Shown here: one piece after another, positions 52,161-61,586 of the stretch | How the letters are laid out: the number at the start of each line of letters is the position of its first letter | How positions within the stretch are numbered: the first letter of the stretch is position 1 | Source of the DNA: Paenibacillus glycinis | Lineage (GTDB): Bacteria > Bacillota > Bacilli > Paenibacillales > Paenibacillaceae | Length of the DNA stretch: 64,000 bases | Assembly: GCF_009909185.1 (NCBI RefSeq) | Contig: NZ_JAAAMV010000025.1 | Coordinates: 62,001-126,000, forward strand | Reading direction: 5' to 3' | Notes under the pieces: model-generated | The model's input: the letters and a program-made list of their open reading frames with translations, nothing else | Told to the model about the DNA's origin: nothing | Database searches by the model: none | Made by a program: the position numbers and the translations under genes

Positions 52161-52598
52161 CTAAGATTTCTCGCTGAACAAGCTCGCCTGCAGGACGCCC
52201 ATGGCCGCCGACAGCTGCTCCAGCTGCTCTTCCGTCGCCGTCGCGAGCCGCATCCGAAACTGCCCTTCCATATGCCCGAAGGCCGCGTTCATGAACGCCT
52301 GCCCGTCCGGGGACAGCCGGATGTATTGCTTGCGCTTGTCGTCCGGGGCGTCGAACTTCTCGCAGAGCCCGCGATCGGTCAGCTTCTTCAGCTCCCGGCT
52401 CGTGTTGGGCATCGAGATATGCTTGCAGTCGCTGACCTGGCTGAGCGTCACCGGCTGCGCGACCGCGATGTATTCCAATATCCCGTATTGAACGGGCGTA
52501 ATGTCTCCCAGGGCAAAATCCTTCGTCATCTCGTAGGTCACTTGGTGCACCGACGTGATGAACGCGACCGCCTGGTCAAACAACGCTTTCCGATCCAT
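52161..52598 (-). CDS. MarR family transcriptional regulator
   Basis: The start is ATG 52598 (AGAGGTGAGG upstream). The 145-residue protein has the MarR winged helix (about 35-105: TLSQVSDCKHISMPNTSRELKKLTDRGLC in two parts, then the wing DDKRKQYIRLSPDG). Two cysteines near the recognition helix region (Cys62 area and Cys83 area) could act as redox sensors, as in OhrR/YodB-type proteins. It is divergent from the flavodoxin-fold reductase gene and probably represses it. Confidence 0.87.
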   Translation of the reverse strand: MDRKALFDQAVAFITSVHQVTYEMTKDFALGDITPVQYGILEYIAVAQPVTLSQVSDCKHISMPNTSRELKKLTDRGLCEKFDAPDDKRKQYIRLSPDGQAFMNAAFGHMEGQFRMRLATATEEQLEQLSAAMGVLQASLFSEKS

Positions 52599-52671
52599 GC
52601 CGACCTCACCTCTTACCCGTAACGATAACAAATCGTTTATCAAAAAACAATTATCATTTAATAATTATCAA

Positions 52672-52712
52672 TTGACAACATTTAGCGCCGATGTTATTGT
52701 TTGATTATCAAA
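52672..52712 (+). promoter_or_regulatory. Promoter and operator of the reductase gene
   Basis: TTGACA (52672-52677), 17 bp, TATTGT (52695-52700). The 13-bp palindrome TTTGAT-T-ATCAAA (52700-52712) overlaps the -10 end, and ATAATTATCAATT-type half sites lie upstream toward the MarR gene. Good candidates for MarR binding. Confidence 0.6.
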
Positions 52713-52734
52713 TGATAACTAAAGAGGTGCAAAC

Positions 52735-53322
52735 ATGAAATTGCTCGTCGTCTATACCCATCCTTCCCACGAGAGCTTAAGCTATGCGTTTCTGCGGCAG
52801 GTCGTCCAGGGCAGCGGTGAAAACGCGGCCGTCGAGGACGTGAAGGTGCTCGATCTGTACGAGGCCGGATTCGATCCCGTGCTCGTCTTCAACCGGGAGA
52901 AGCGCAGACGCGACATGCACGTCGATCCGGCGCTCGCGGTCTACCGGGAACAGCTGCTGTGGGCCGACAAGATCGTCTTCGTCTATCCCATCTGGTGGGG
53001 ACGCCCGCCGGCGATGCTCCTCGGCTACATCGACCGGCTGTTCGCTTCCGGCTTCGCGTACCGGGACAAAGGCGGCCTCCTGCCGGAGGGGCTGCTGAAG
53101 AACAAATCCGTCGTCTGCATCTCGACGATGAAAGGCCCGTCGCTCTATCCGCTGTTCTGGCTGCACGACGCGCACAAGACGCTGATGCGCAAAGCCTTGT
53201 TCCGTTTCGTCGGCATCAAGAAGGTGAAGTTCTTCGAATTCGGCCGGATGGAGGTCAAGGACGGCGCGCAAGCCAAGAAGCTCGACAAAGTGTACCGCTA
53301 CTTCAAGACGGTCACGGCTTAA
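52735..53322 (+). CDS. NAD(P)H-dependent oxidoreductase, flavodoxin-like fold (YwrO/MdaB-like)
   Basis: The 195-residue FMN/FAD reductase has VYTHPSHESLSYAFL (flavin phosphate loop, residues 6-20), the family marker FVYPIWWGRPPAMLLGYIDR (about 82-101) and a C-terminal basic segment. It reduces quinones or nitro-compounds. Control by the divergent MarR gene suggests induction by electrophiles or quinones, like YodC/AzoR systems. AGAGGTG lies before the ATG. Confidence 0.87.
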   Translation: MKLLVVYTHPSHESLSYAFLRQVVQGSGENAAVEDVKVLDLYEAGFDPVLVFNREKRRRDMHVDPALAVYREQLLWADKIVFVYPIWWGRPPAMLLGYIDRLFASGFAYRDKGGLLPEGLLKNKSVVCISTMKGPSLYPLFWLHDAHKTLMRKALFRFVGIKKVKFFEFGRMEVKDGAQAKKLDKVYRYFKTVTA

Positions 53323-53659
53323 GCTGTCGACCGCACGGGCGGCCGCGGCGACCGCGATGGAAATGCCGCAACCGTTCGATCCAGGTCGACGGATTTCGCT
53401 TGCCGGCGTTCATGGGGCGCGTTCCTGGATCCATCCTTCGACTCATCGGCCAAGCCGGCGCTTAAGTGCCGGTTTTTTGCCGTCGCGCCTCCCCGTCGAC
53501 GGCGACCGCGCCAGGCTTAATAGGGCCAACGGCCTGATTTTCCGGGTCTAATATTGTCGGCCGGGAAATTATAGTAAAATAGAAGCTGCGCCCAAGCAGA
53601 ATCGAGGGCGAATCCGAGCTGTCGAATCCTAAGAGACCATGCGCGAAGGGGAGGCTATC
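53323..53659. other. Intergenic stretch between reductase and LysM genes
   Basis: It holds a terminator for the reductase gene (53452-53478) and, near its end, AT-rich sequence with TATAGT/TAAAAT that may be the LysM gene's -10 (about 53570-53582). No gene is visible in it. Confidence 0.5.
53452..53478 (+). terminator. Terminator of the reductase gene
   Basis: GCCGGC (53454-53459) pairs with GCCGGT (53468-53473, one G-U), followed by six T. Confidence 0.6.
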
Positions 53660-54625
53660 ATGCAGAACGACAAACCGACAGAAACCAGCCGCCGGTCCAG
53701 AACCGTGCGCGCGCGAGAGAAGAAGGCCGGGTCCAGCGGCGTCCTGCTGGCGACGGGGGCATTCCTCATCGTGCTTTGCGTCGTCCTATTCAGCATTTAT
53801 TCTTCGCATAAAAATTCCGGGGACAAGCAGCTTGAAGCTGCCCGGCCGCCGGCAGGCAATGAAACGGCGGACGCCGACAACGGCAAGCCGCAAGACCAAA
53901 CGAACGCCGGCGGTTCGGACGCGGCCGGCGCGAACGATCCGGATACGCCGGTATCGTCGGGGAACGCCGACGGCGGCTCCGCGGACGATCCGTCCGATGC
54001 TTCGGACGCGGCGGCCGGCGATGCGGCGGCGGGCGGAGACGGCGCTTCCGGCGGCGATGCGGCGGCCGGGGACAACGGCGGCGCAGGCAGCGGCGGCGGT
54101 TCGGAAACTCCCGCCGCCCCCGGCAGCGACGAACCGGCGAAGACGGATGCGGGCAAGGGCGAGGCTTCCCCGCCGAAGCAAACGGATGCCGGAACCAAGC
54201 CGCCGGCTTCGTCCGGGCATTCGGACACCAAGCTTCCGACGACGTACGTCGTCCGGAAGGGCGATACCCTGTCGACGATTTCCATGAAATTTTATCATTC
54301 CAAGCAGTACGTCTCCTTCCTGGCGGAGCGCAACAAGATCGTGTTCGTCAACGACATGAAGGTCGGCGACACCATCAAGATTCCGGCGCTGACCGCAGGC
54401 GCCGGATCGGGGTCCGGCAAACCGGATACCGTGGACTATTCCGCGGTCAAGCTGCCGGCGACCTACCTCGTTCGCCCCGGCGACACGCTGTACCGGATCT
54501 CCGTGCAGTTCTATCAATCGGGCGATTACGTCGGCTTCCTGGCCAAGCACAACAACCTGGACGAGAAGGCGGGCTTGAAGGCCGGCGTCTCGCTCGACAT
54601 TCCGGTCAAGCCGTCCGGAAAATAA
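53660..54625 (+). CDS. Membrane-anchored protein with two LysM domains
   Basis: The start is ATG 53660 (GGGGAGG five bases upstream), giving 321 residues. A basic cytoplasmic N-terminus is followed by one membrane segment (about 28-48), a long disordered linker rich in Asp, Gly, Ala and Ser (about 52-195), and two LysM domains: TYVVRKGDTLSTISMKFY and TYLVRPGDTLYRISVQFY. The LysM domains bind peptidoglycan, so the protein should tether membrane to wall. There is no catalytic domain. Monocistronic. Confidence 0.87.
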   Translation: MQNDKPTETSRRSRTVRAREKKAGSSGVLLATGAFLIVLCVVLFSIYSSHKNSGDKQLEAARPPAGNETADADNGKPQDQTNAGGSDAAGANDPDTPVSSGNADGGSADDPSDASDAAAGDAAAGGDGASGGDAAAGDNGGAGSGGGSETPAAPGSDEPAKTDAGKGEASPPKQTDAGTKPPASSGHSDTKLPTTYVVRKGDTLSTISMKFYHSKQYVSFLAERNKIVFVNDMKVGDTIKIPALTAGAGSGSGKPDTVDYSAVKLPATYLVRPGDTLYRISVQFYQSGDYVGFLAKHNNLDEKAGLKAGVSLDIPVKPSGK

Positions 54626-54696
54626 CCGGACGGGACGGACGCATTCGCCCGTCCGAGCGTCCTTTGTTCGATGACAAGCTCCTCCCTGATCATGCT

Positions 54697-54740
54697 AAGA
54701 AGGCCGGAACCCCCCACGCGGGGATCCCGGCCTTCTTTCT
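54697..54740. terminator. Bidirectional terminator
   Basis: AAGAAGGCCGG pairs with CCGGCCTTCTT (54728-54738), with a further CCCC/GGGG stem inside, between converging LysM and sensor-kinase genes. Confidence 0.8.
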
Positions 54741-54819
54741 TTGTTCGTACGCTGCCATGCGGCTTAAATGGCGCCTCCGCTTCAGCGCGCGAACGGACCC
54801 GCCAGCGTCTGGGTTCCGG

Positions 54820-56226
54820 TCACGCTCCGCCCGGGTGCGCCGGGGGGAAGTTCAGCGAGATCACGGCTCCGCCGGCGGCGCGGTTGCCCGCCGCGATCCG
54901 GCCGCCGCAGCGTTCGACGATCGCGCGGGAGATCGCGAGCCCGAGCCCCGTCTCGCCGTCCTTGCCTTTCACGAACCGGTGGAACAGATGCGGCAGCAGG
55001 CTCTCGGGGAAGCCTTTGCCGTCGTCGGCGACCGCGAGCGATACTTGGCCCCCCTCGATGCCGACTTCGATGACGATGGCGCGATTCGCGTAGCGCGCCG
55101 CGTTCGACACGATGTTCAGCAGCGCCTGCAGCAGCTTGTCGCGGTCGGCGCTGACCGTCAGCCGCTGCTCCTGCACCCCTTCCTGGTACGCCGTGCGAAG
55201 CTCCAACCCCTTGGCCGCGAGCAGCGGATTGATGCGTTCGATCGTCTCCGTCACGATCTCCCGGACGCTCACGGAGGACGTCTGGAAGATATCCTCCTCG
55301 CTGTCGAGCTTCGCCAGCAGGGTCATCTCCGTCACGATCTTCGTGAGCCTGCCGCTCTCGCTCAGGATGATGTCGAGTCCCTTGCGCGAGTTCTCGCCTT
55401 CGAAGACGCCGTCGCGGATGCCTTCCGCGTAACCGGCGATCGACATGAGCGGCGTCTTCAGCTCATGCGAGGCATTCTGGAAAAATTGCTTCTGCGCCCG
55501 ATTGTGGCGCTCCAGTTCGCCGGCCAGCTCGTACACGGTCCGCGCCACCGCTCCGATCTCCCCGCCGGCCTTCACGAGCCCGACCTCGCCGAACTGCCGC
55601 TCCCGCACCTTCTTGAGTTCTTCCCGCAGCTTCATCAACGGGCGAATGAGCTTTCGCGTGATCAGCAGGCTGAGCAGCAGCGCGAGCGCGCCGCCGATGC
55701 CGAGCACGATCAGCAGCCGGCCGAGCAGGTCCTGTTCGACCGCCCGGACTTTGCTGAGCGGCGTCATCAAGGTCAGCGTGCCCTGCGGGACCGCGCTCAC
55801 GTTGACGAGATAATTGTCGGCTTTGGCCGCTTTCGTGATCGTGTTCACGTTCGCGGCGGTCAGCGTCGTCTGCGATATCCAGGGGGCTTGAACGGCGCTT
55901 CCGGCAAGCGGAACGGCACGATTGTTCTGCAGCACCGTGCCCTTCGAGTCCGCCAGGTAAACTTCGACGCCCTGAGGAGCGGCGAGCGCCACGTTCATGG
56001 ACGCCAGCGGCGCGGCAGTGACGGCGACGCTGCCCGCAGCGGCCGTGAAATGGCCGGACTGCCCGGCCAGCGTCGACGCCATCGAGGTGCCGATCGACCG
56101 CAGCTCCTGCTTCTGCGTCGAGATGAAATGGTCCATTAACACGAAATGAATCGATATCGCCGTGACGCCCAATACGACGATAAGCAGCAGGCCGAAGGCC
56201 AGATTGATTTGATGCAGCAGCTTCAT
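54820..56226 (-). CDS. Sensor histidine kinase (HAMP-HisKA type)
   Basis: The start is ATG 56226, overlapping the response-regulator stop (ATGA); the longer frame is a shadow. The 468-residue kinase has two membrane segments (about 10-30 and 165-187) flanking a small extracellular domain (about 32-160). HAMP, HisKA with FFQNASHELKTPLMSIAGY (phosphoacceptor His near 252) and HATPase_c domains (NIVSNAARYANR; DDGKGF; GETGLGLAIS) follow. Probably senses an envelope signal. It works with the OmpR-type regulator encoded just before it. Confidence 0.92.
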   Translation of the reverse strand: MKLLHQINLAFGLLLIVVLGVTAISIHFVLMDHFISTQKQELRSIGTSMASTLAGQSGHFTAAAGSVAVTAAPLASMNVALAAPQGVEVYLADSKGTVLQNNRAVPLAGSAVQAPWISQTTLTAANVNTITKAAKADNYLVNVSAVPQGTLTLMTPLSKVRAVEQDLLGRLLIVLGIGGALALLLSLLITRKLIRPLMKLREELKKVRERQFGEVGLVKAGGEIGAVARTVYELAGELERHNRAQKQFFQNASHELKTPLMSIAGYAEGIRDGVFEGENSRKGLDIILSESGRLTKIVTEMTLLAKLDSEEDIFQTSSVSVREIVTETIERINPLLAAKGLELRTAYQEGVQEQRLTVSADRDKLLQALLNIVSNAARYANRAIVIEVGIEGGQVSLAVADDGKGFPESLLPHLFHRFVKGKDGETGLGLAISRAIVERCGGRIAAGNRAAGGAVISLNFPPAHPGGA

Positions 56227-56945
56227 GCTTCTTCCCCTCCACCGGATCGTAATCGGTACCCGTGTCCCCAGACCGCCTCGATCGGCAGCTGGTCGGCCTT
56301 CTTGCGCAGCCGTTTGATGAGATGGTCCACCGCGCGGTCGCTGCCGAAATAATCGTCGCCCCATACCAGCACGAGCAGCTCTTCCCGCGTAAACGCGCGA
56401 TTCGGATGCTCGGCGAACACCCGCAGCAGGTCGAATTCCTTGAACGTCAGATCCAGCTCGTCCTTGCCGAAGAACGCGCGCCGCTCGTCCGGCAGCATGC
56501 GCAGCGAACCGACGTCCACGCTGTGCTGCGCGGCCGATGCCGCCTGCGCCGACGCCGGGTCGTCGGCCGGACGCTGCTTGTACCATCGCTGCAGCTGGCG
56601 CTTCACGCGAGCGACCAGCTCGCGCGGGCTGAACGGCTTGACGAGGTAATCGTCGCCGCCGAGCTCGAGCCCGAGAATTTTGTCGACTTCGTTGTCTTTG
56701 GCGGAAATCATGATGATGGGCACGTCCGCCTCGCTTCGGATGCGCCGGCACAGCTCGTACCCGTCCATGCCGGGCAGCATGATGTCCAGCACCCACAGAT
56801 CCGGCGGATCGTTCCGCCACAGCTCCCAGGCTTCCTCCGCGGAGCCGAGCCCGACCGTTTGGAAATGTTCTTTGTGCAAATACGCCTCCACGAGGCCTCT
56901 TATATTGGAATCGTCGTCCACGACGGCGATCATGTACTCGTTCAA
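56223..56945 (-). CDS. OmpR/PhoB-type response regulator
   Basis: The start is TTG 56945, five bases after GGGAGGTG; the internal ATG at 56933 is too far from a ribosome site. The 240-residue protein has a receiver (acidic DDD at 10-12, phosphoacceptor Asp54 in LDIMLP, Lys in LVKPFSP) and a winged-helix output domain (about 140-235: LTFKEFDLLRVFAEHPNRAF; DHLIKRLRKK). It is the first gene of the pair and is divergent from the secreted-protein gene at 57108, which is a likely target. Confidence 0.92.
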   Translation of the reverse strand: MNEYMIAVVDDDSNIRGLVEAYLHKEHFQTVGLGSAEEAWELWRNDPPDLWVLDIMLPGMDGYELCRRIRSEADVPIIMISAKDNEVDKILGLELGGDDYLVKPFSPRELVARVKRQLQRWYKQRPADDPASAQAASAAQHSVDVGSLRMLPDERRAFFGKDELDLTFKEFDLLRVFAEHPNRAFTREELLVLVWGDDYFGSDRAVDHLIKRLRKKADQLPIEAVWGHGYRLRSGGGEEA

Positions 56946-57107
56946 GGTGGCACCTCCCGCTTTCGCGCGTCTCCCTCCCATTATATCAACTCGAACTCGG
57001 CGCATAGGGCCGTGCCATCGTTTTTCCACAATTTCACCAATGGCCTGCCACACTTGGCCGGTAGTATGGGAACTGCAAGAACAAATAACCCCTTAGGAGT
57101 GTGTATC

Positions 57108-57851
57108 ATGCAAAACAAACGTACCGTCACCAAAATCGCCGCCGTCGCCCTCATGTTGTCCGCCTTCGCGAGCCCGCTGGCCGCGAATGCCGCAACCGCC
57201 CCGCTGTCGAACATTTACACGGCCGCGCTGACGGAAGCAGGCGAAGGCTGGTCCCTTCCGGACGCGGGCAACGTCGTCGCCGGCAAAGCCGTCGCGCTCG
57301 TCGATCCCCTGGCGCTTGCGAAGCAATACGCGCCGAATACGGTCTCGGAGTGGGAGAAGACGCTCGCGGCATTCGACAAGCTCGTCAAGAACGTCACGCT
57401 CACGGCGACCTCCGCTCCGCTTCCGGAGAACGCCACGGTTGGACAAGCGGTCGCGGTAAGGGGGACGGCGGTAAGCGGCACCGAGTTGACGCAAGCCAAC
57501 CGGGCGACGTCGAAGCCGCTCGCCATCTCGATCTCCAAGATCAGCGACGGCAAGCTGCAAAAAGTGCGCGATCTTACGCCGGAAGACCTTAAGGCGATCA
57601 AGGCGATGCCCGCCCAAGCGGTTACGGTTACAAGCGGCGACATCACGATCGGCGGCGATCTCAAGGATGCCGACGGCAAGCCCGCGACGATCGCGATTCA
57701 AGCAACTCCGATCGACAGCCCGCTCCTCGAAGGCCAATTCGAGCTGAGCAAGGCGGCCGACGCCAAAGACGCCGAGGCGATCAAACAAGCGCTGTCCAAG
57801 CTCCTCGGGCTGTACAAAGCCGAGATCGAGCAGCTGCAGCAAGCGGAATAG
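57108..57851 (+). CDS. Secreted protein of unknown function
   Basis: The start is ATG 57108 behind TTAGGAGTG. The 247-residue product has a clear signal peptide (1-29, ending ANAATA) and a mature part of alternating helix and beta strand with no family I recognise. Visible features: a helix SEWEKTLAAFDKLVKN, a beta segment SKPLAISISKISDGKLQ, and a C-terminal helix (QALSKLLGLYKAEIEQLQQAE in two parts) that could form a coiled coil. It has no cysteine, lipobox or wall anchor. It is divergent from an OmpR-type two-component system and may be controlled by it. Confidence 0.75.
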   Translation: MQNKRTVTKIAAVALMLSAFASPLAANAATAPLSNIYTAALTEAGEGWSLPDAGNVVAGKAVALVDPLALAKQYAPNTVSEWEKTLAAFDKLVKNVTLTATSAPLPENATVGQAVAVRGTAVSGTELTQANRATSKPLAISISKISDGKLQKVRDLTPEDLKAIKAMPAQAVTVTSGDITIGGDLKDADGKPATIAIQATPIDSPLLEGQFELSKAADAKDAEAIKQALSKLLGLYKAEIEQLQQAE

Positions 57852-57889
57852 GCATCGGGAAATACGCAGATCAAGAAGGTTAGCGAGAC

Positions 57890-57926
57890 AAAAAGAGCGG
57901 GCGTGCTTCGGCGCACCCGCTTTTTG
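57890..57926 (+). terminator. Terminator of the secreted-protein gene
   Basis: AAAAAGAGCGGG pairs with CCCGCTTTTT around GTGC-TTCG-GCGC, a very stable tetraloop hairpin with T run. Confidence 0.85.
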
Positions 57927-58039
57927 TGATGTCAAGCATTCGCAGCGGCCCCCGCGCCGCGGCAGATTCGTCCTCGAACGCCCCGGGTAACAAGGAGAGA
58001 AGCCGTCCGCATAACCATTCAAACAAGGAGGTATGCGCA

Positions 58040-58396
58040 ATGCACGGAAACGATCAGGTCTTGGGCATGGACCGGGAGGTACAGGCGGAAAAGGTCGCCA
58101 TGACCGTATTGGCGATGAGCAGCGGCACGGACGAGCCGATCCCGCAGGACTTTCGCGCCTTCCAAGCCTATCTGGCCAAACGCGTCGAAATGGCGCAGGA
58201 CCTGGGCTTCGGCGATGAACAGCTCGCCGCGATCGCCCTCAAGGTGGCCGGGTATCTGGCCGAGCATGAAGAACCCCGCAACCGCGAAGAATATCTGTTG
58301 CGGGAACTGTGGAAGGTCGGCACGGAAGACGAGCGGCATAAGCTGGCGCAGCTGCTGGTCAAGCTGGCCCGTTCGACGCCGGACGCCGCAGGCTAG
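58040..58396 (+). CDS. DUF3243 protein (YmfJ-like)
   Basis: The start is ATG 58040, seven bases after a full AAGGAGGT site. The 118-residue protein ends in a DUF3243 domain (about 40-112) comparable to B. subtilis YmfJ: FRAFQAYLAKRVEMAQDLGF, then VAGYLAEHEEPRNREEYLL and ELWKVGTEDERHKLAQLLVKL. The first 40 residues are specific to this protein. It is cytosolic and helical; function unknown. Terminated by a hairpin 50 bp downstream. Confidence 0.82.
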   Translation: MHGNDQVLGMDREVQAEKVAMTVLAMSSGTDEPIPQDFRAFQAYLAKRVEMAQDLGFGDEQLAAIALKVAGYLAEHEEPRNREEYLLRELWKVGTEDERHKLAQLLVKLARSTPDAAG

Positions 58397-58444
58397 TCGG
58401 TTGGATCGGCGTTCATGTCGATGCCGAACGGTGCCGACAGCTGA

Positions 58445-58484
58445 GAAGCCGGAGAGTCCCTCGTGCGAGGGATTCCCGGCCTTT
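58445..58484 (+). terminator. Terminator after the DUF3243 gene
   Basis: GCCGG-N4-TCCCTCG pairs with CGAGGGA-N3-CCGGC, followed by CTTTG. Confidence 0.6.
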
Positions 58485-58725
58485 GCCATGTCCGCCGCGC
58501 GTGGATGCTTGGCGCTCGGCAGCGGCGGCCGGCCGGGCGTTCGATCCGCGGCCGCAACCTCGAAGAGCTTACTGCGGCGCGGCTTGTCCGTCATGAAAGT
58601 ATAGTAGATATACCGCGTATCATTAATTGAACATATATTCACTACTTTCGGTTCCGCAGGGGGAACTTTATACTTATAGAGGGCTTTCGCAAAGCTTACA
58701 ATCGGATGAAATGAGGCTTGAAACC

Positions 58726-59664
58726 ATGCAATATCGGAGATTGGGCGGCAGCGGTCTGAAGGTAAGCGAGATCAGCCTTGGGAGCTGGCTTACCTACGGC
58801 GGCTACGTGGAGAAGGAAAACGCGGTGAAATCGATCGAGACCGCATACGATTTGGGCATCAACTTTTTCGATACGGCCAACGTGTACGAGCGCGGCGAAG
58901 CGGAGATCGTCGTCGGCGAAACGCTGCGGGCCTATCCTCGCGAATCCTACGTGCTGGCCACGAAGGTGTTCGGCCAAATGGGCGACGGTCCGAACGACCG
59001 CGGCCTCTCGCGCAAGCATATCACGGAACAGGCGAACGCCAGCCTGAAACGGCTCGGACTGGAATACGTGGATATTCTGTACTGTCACCGCTTCGATACG
59101 GAGACGCCGGTGCAGGAGACGCTGCGGGCCATCGACGACCTGATTCGCCAAGGCAAGGTGCTCTATGCCGGCATCAGCGAATGGACGGCGGCGAACATCG
59201 CCGCAGGCTTGGCCGCGGCGGACCGTTACCTGCTGGACCGCATCGTCGTCAACCAGCCGATTTATAATATGTTCAACCGCTATATCGAGAAGGACATCAT
59301 GCCGATCAGCGAGCAGAACGGCATCGGACAAGTCGTCTTCTCGCCGCTCGCGCAAGGCCTGCTGACGGGCAAGTACAGCTCGGCGAACGATATTCCGGCG
59401 GGCAGCCGCGCGGCGAAGATCGACCGGATGAAGAGCAACATCACGGAGGAGAAGGTCGCCAAAGTGAAGCAATTGAGCGCGATCGCCTCCGAGCTCGACA
59501 TCACGATCGGCCAGCTGGCGCTCGCTTGGATCCTGCGCCAGCCGAACGTCTCGAGCGCGCTCATCGGCGCCAGCCGTCCGGAGCAGGTCACGGAGAACGC
59601 CGGAGCCTCGGGCGTCGCGCTGTCCGCGGACGTAATATCGAAGATCGAGGGCATTCTAGCATAA
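58726..59664 (+). CDS. Aldo/keto reductase
   Basis: The start is ATG 58726 with GAGG nine bases upstream. The 312-residue TIM-barrel NADPH enzyme has the tetrad: Asp and Tyr in NFFDTANVYERGEAE, Lys in LATKVFG and His in ILYCHRFD. It resembles the potassium-channel beta-subunit/YghZ group that reduces small aldehydes and sugars. It is first of three plus-strand genes (epimerase after 34 bp, second aldo/keto reductase after another 64 bp) that look like an operon for sugar interconversion. Confidence 0.9.
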   Translation: MQYRRLGGSGLKVSEISLGSWLTYGGYVEKENAVKSIETAYDLGINFFDTANVYERGEAEIVVGETLRAYPRESYVLATKVFGQMGDGPNDRGLSRKHITEQANASLKRLGLEYVDILYCHRFDTETPVQETLRAIDDLIRQGKVLYAGISEWTAANIAAGLAAADRYLLDRIVVNQPIYNMFNRYIEKDIMPISEQNGIGQVVFSPLAQGLLTGKYSSANDIPAGSRAAKIDRMKSNITEEKVAKVKQLSAIASELDITIGQLALAWILRQPNVSSALIGASRPEQVTENAGASGVALSADVISKIEGILA

Positions 59665-59698
59665 GGAAGCAAACGCAGCGTCAAAGGAGGACAAGCAA

Positions 59699-60550
59699 GT
59701 GGCAAAAGTCGTCGTAACCGGCGGAAGCGGCATGCTCGGCCGCTGGGTCGTCAAGCATTTCGTCGAGCAGCAATACGAAGTGGTGAACGTGGATACCGTG
59801 CGTCCGCAGGAGTGGCTCTGTCCGACGATCGTCGCGGATCTGACCAATCTGGGCGAGGTTTATCAAGCGCTGGCCGGCGCGGATGCCGTCGTCCATCTGG
59901 CGGCGATTCCGGCCGCGCACATCCGCACCAGCGAAGTCACGTTCGAGAACAACGTCATGTCCACCTACAACATCCTCGAAGCGGCCGCGGGCCTCGGCAT
60001 CCGCAAGGCGGTCATCGCCTCCAGCGAATCGTCCTACGGCATCGTGTTCGCGGTCAACCGCTTCGGTCCGTCCTACGTGCCGGTCGACGAGGACCATCCG
60101 CAGCTGCCGCAGGATAGCTACGGCCTCTCCAAGGTCGTGAACGAGCAGACGGCGGACATGTTCCACCGCCGCACCGGCATGCAGGTCGTCTCGCTGCGGA
60201 TCGGCAACGTCATTCCGCCGGAGCGGTACGAGCAGTTCCCGTCCTTCATCCATAACTCGGCCGAACGCGACCGGATCCTGTGGAGCTACGTGGACACGCG
60301 GGATATCGCGGAAGCCTGTCAATTGGCGATCGAGAAGGACGGGCTCGGCTCGGTCGCGATCAATCTCGCGGCGGACGATACGAGCATGGCGATTCCGAGC
60401 CGGCAGCTGCTGGCCGAGCAATTCCCGGAAGTCGCCGAATTCCGCGAGCCGCTGAACGGCTTCGAATCGCTGCTCAGCAACAAGAAGGCCAAGCAGCTGC
60501 TCGGCTGGCAGCCGAAGCACGCTTGGCGGAATTACGCACCCGAAGCTTAA
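59699..60550 (+). CDS. NAD-dependent epimerase/dehydratase (SDR) family
   Basis: It starts at GTG 59699 behind AAAGGAGG. The 283-residue extended SDR has the NAD loop [11 protein letters not shown] (residues 6-16), the catalytic Ser in IASSESSYG and the YGLSK motif (Tyr/Lys). Family members epimerise or oxidise sugars or nucleotide sugars. Its place between two aldo/keto reductases suggests oxidation/reduction steps on a free sugar or inositol-like molecule. Confidence 0.9.
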   Translation: MAKVVVTGGSGMLGRWVVKHFVEQQYEVVNVDTVRPQEWLCPTIVADLTNLGEVYQALAGADAVVHLAAIPAAHIRTSEVTFENNVMSTYNILEAAAGLGIRKAVIASSESSYGIVFAVNRFGPSYVPVDEDHPQLPQDSYGLSKVVNEQTADMFHRRTGMQVVSLRIGNVIPPERYEQFPSFIHNSAERDRILWSYVDTRDIAEACQLAIEKDGLGSVAINLAADDTSMAIPSRQLLAEQFPEVAEFREPLNGFESLLSNKKAKQLLGWQPKHAWRNYAPEA

Positions 60551-60614
60551 GCGCGCAGCCAAGCCTGCAGCGCAACCACCGCACCAGACCTACCATACCG
60601 AGGAGGAACGAACC

Positions 60615-61586
60615 ATGAACTATAGAACGCTGGGCAGAACGGGCCTTAACATTTCAGAGATCGGCTACGGCGCATGGGGCATCGGCAAATCCGGCTGGAT
60701 CGGCGCATCCGACGACGAGTCGCTCAAGGCGCTGAACAGAGCGGTCGAGCTCGGTCTTAATTTCATCGACACGGCATTGGGCTACGGCGCCGGACACAGC
60801 GAACGCCTGGTCGGCCAAGTCGTCAAGGCGCAATCGCAGCCGATCTACGTCGCAACCAAGATCCCGCCGAAAAACGGCAAATGGCCGGCTCCGTCCGGTA
60901 TCTCGCCGGAGGACGCGTTTCCCGCGGACCACGTCATCTCCAGCACGGAGACGAGCCTGCGCAACCTGGGCGTGGAGACGATCGACGTGCAGCAGTTCCA
61001 CGTCTGGTCCGACGAATGGGTCGGCCGCGGCGATTGGGCGGAAGGCGTGCAGAAGCTGAAGGAGCAGGGCAAGATCCGCTATTTCGGCGTATCGATCAAC
61101 GACCACCAAGCGAGCAACGCCATTCGGTTGATCGAGACCGGCCTCGTCGACACCGTTCAGGTGATCTACAATATATTCGACCAAAGCCCGGAGGACGGGC
61201 TGCTTCAGGCGTGCGAGAAGCATAACGTGGGCGTCATCGTCCGCGTCGCGCTCGACGAAGGCGGCCTGACGGGCCGAATCACGCCGGACACCACGTTCGA
61301 CGCGGGCGATTTCCGCGGCAACTACTTCCGGGGCGAACGCAAGCAAGAGGTGTACGACCGCGTGCAACGCATCGCCGCCGATCTCGGCATCTCCGTCGAC
61401 GAGATGGCGGAAACCGCGCTCCGCTACGTGCTGAGCAGCCCGGCCGTCTCGACGGTCATCCCGGGCATGCGCACCGTCAGCAACGTCGAGCGCAACATGA
61501 AAGTCGGCGACGGACAAGGCTTGTCCGCGGAGAAGCTGGCCAAGCTCAAGGCGCATCGCTGGGACCGCAACTTCTACCAGGGCTGA
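60615..61586 (+). CDS. Aldo/keto reductase
   Basis: The 323-residue aldo/keto reductase has the tetrad in [14 protein letters not shown] (Asp, Tyr), YVATKIPP (Lys) and QFHVWSDEW (His). GAGGAGG precedes the ATG. It is a different subfamily from the reductase at 58726 (about one third of residues shared by eye). It ends in WDRNFYQG; those last codons and the stop are the start of a long tandem repeat that continues downstream. Confidence 0.9.
   Translation: MNYRTLGRTGLNISEIGYGAWGIGKSGWIGASDDESLKALNRAVELGLNFIDTALGYGAGHSERLVGQVVKAQSQPIYVATKIPPKNGKWPAPSGISPEDAFPADHVISSTETSLRNLGVETIDVQQFHVWSDEWVGRGDWAEGVQKLKEQGKIRYFGVSINDHQASNAIRLIETGLVDTVQVIYNIFDQSPEDGLLQACEKHNVGVIVRVALDEGGLTGRITPDTTFDAGDFRGNYFRGERKQEVYDRVQRIAADLGISVDEMAETALRYVLSSPAVSTVIPGMRTVSNVERNMKVGDGQGLSAEKLAKLKAHRWDRNFYQG

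Noticed and set aside
53786..54550. Long minus-strand frames across the LysM gene
   Set aside because: Antisense to a gene with membrane segment and two LysM domains; the Arg/Ala-rich translation is a composition effect.
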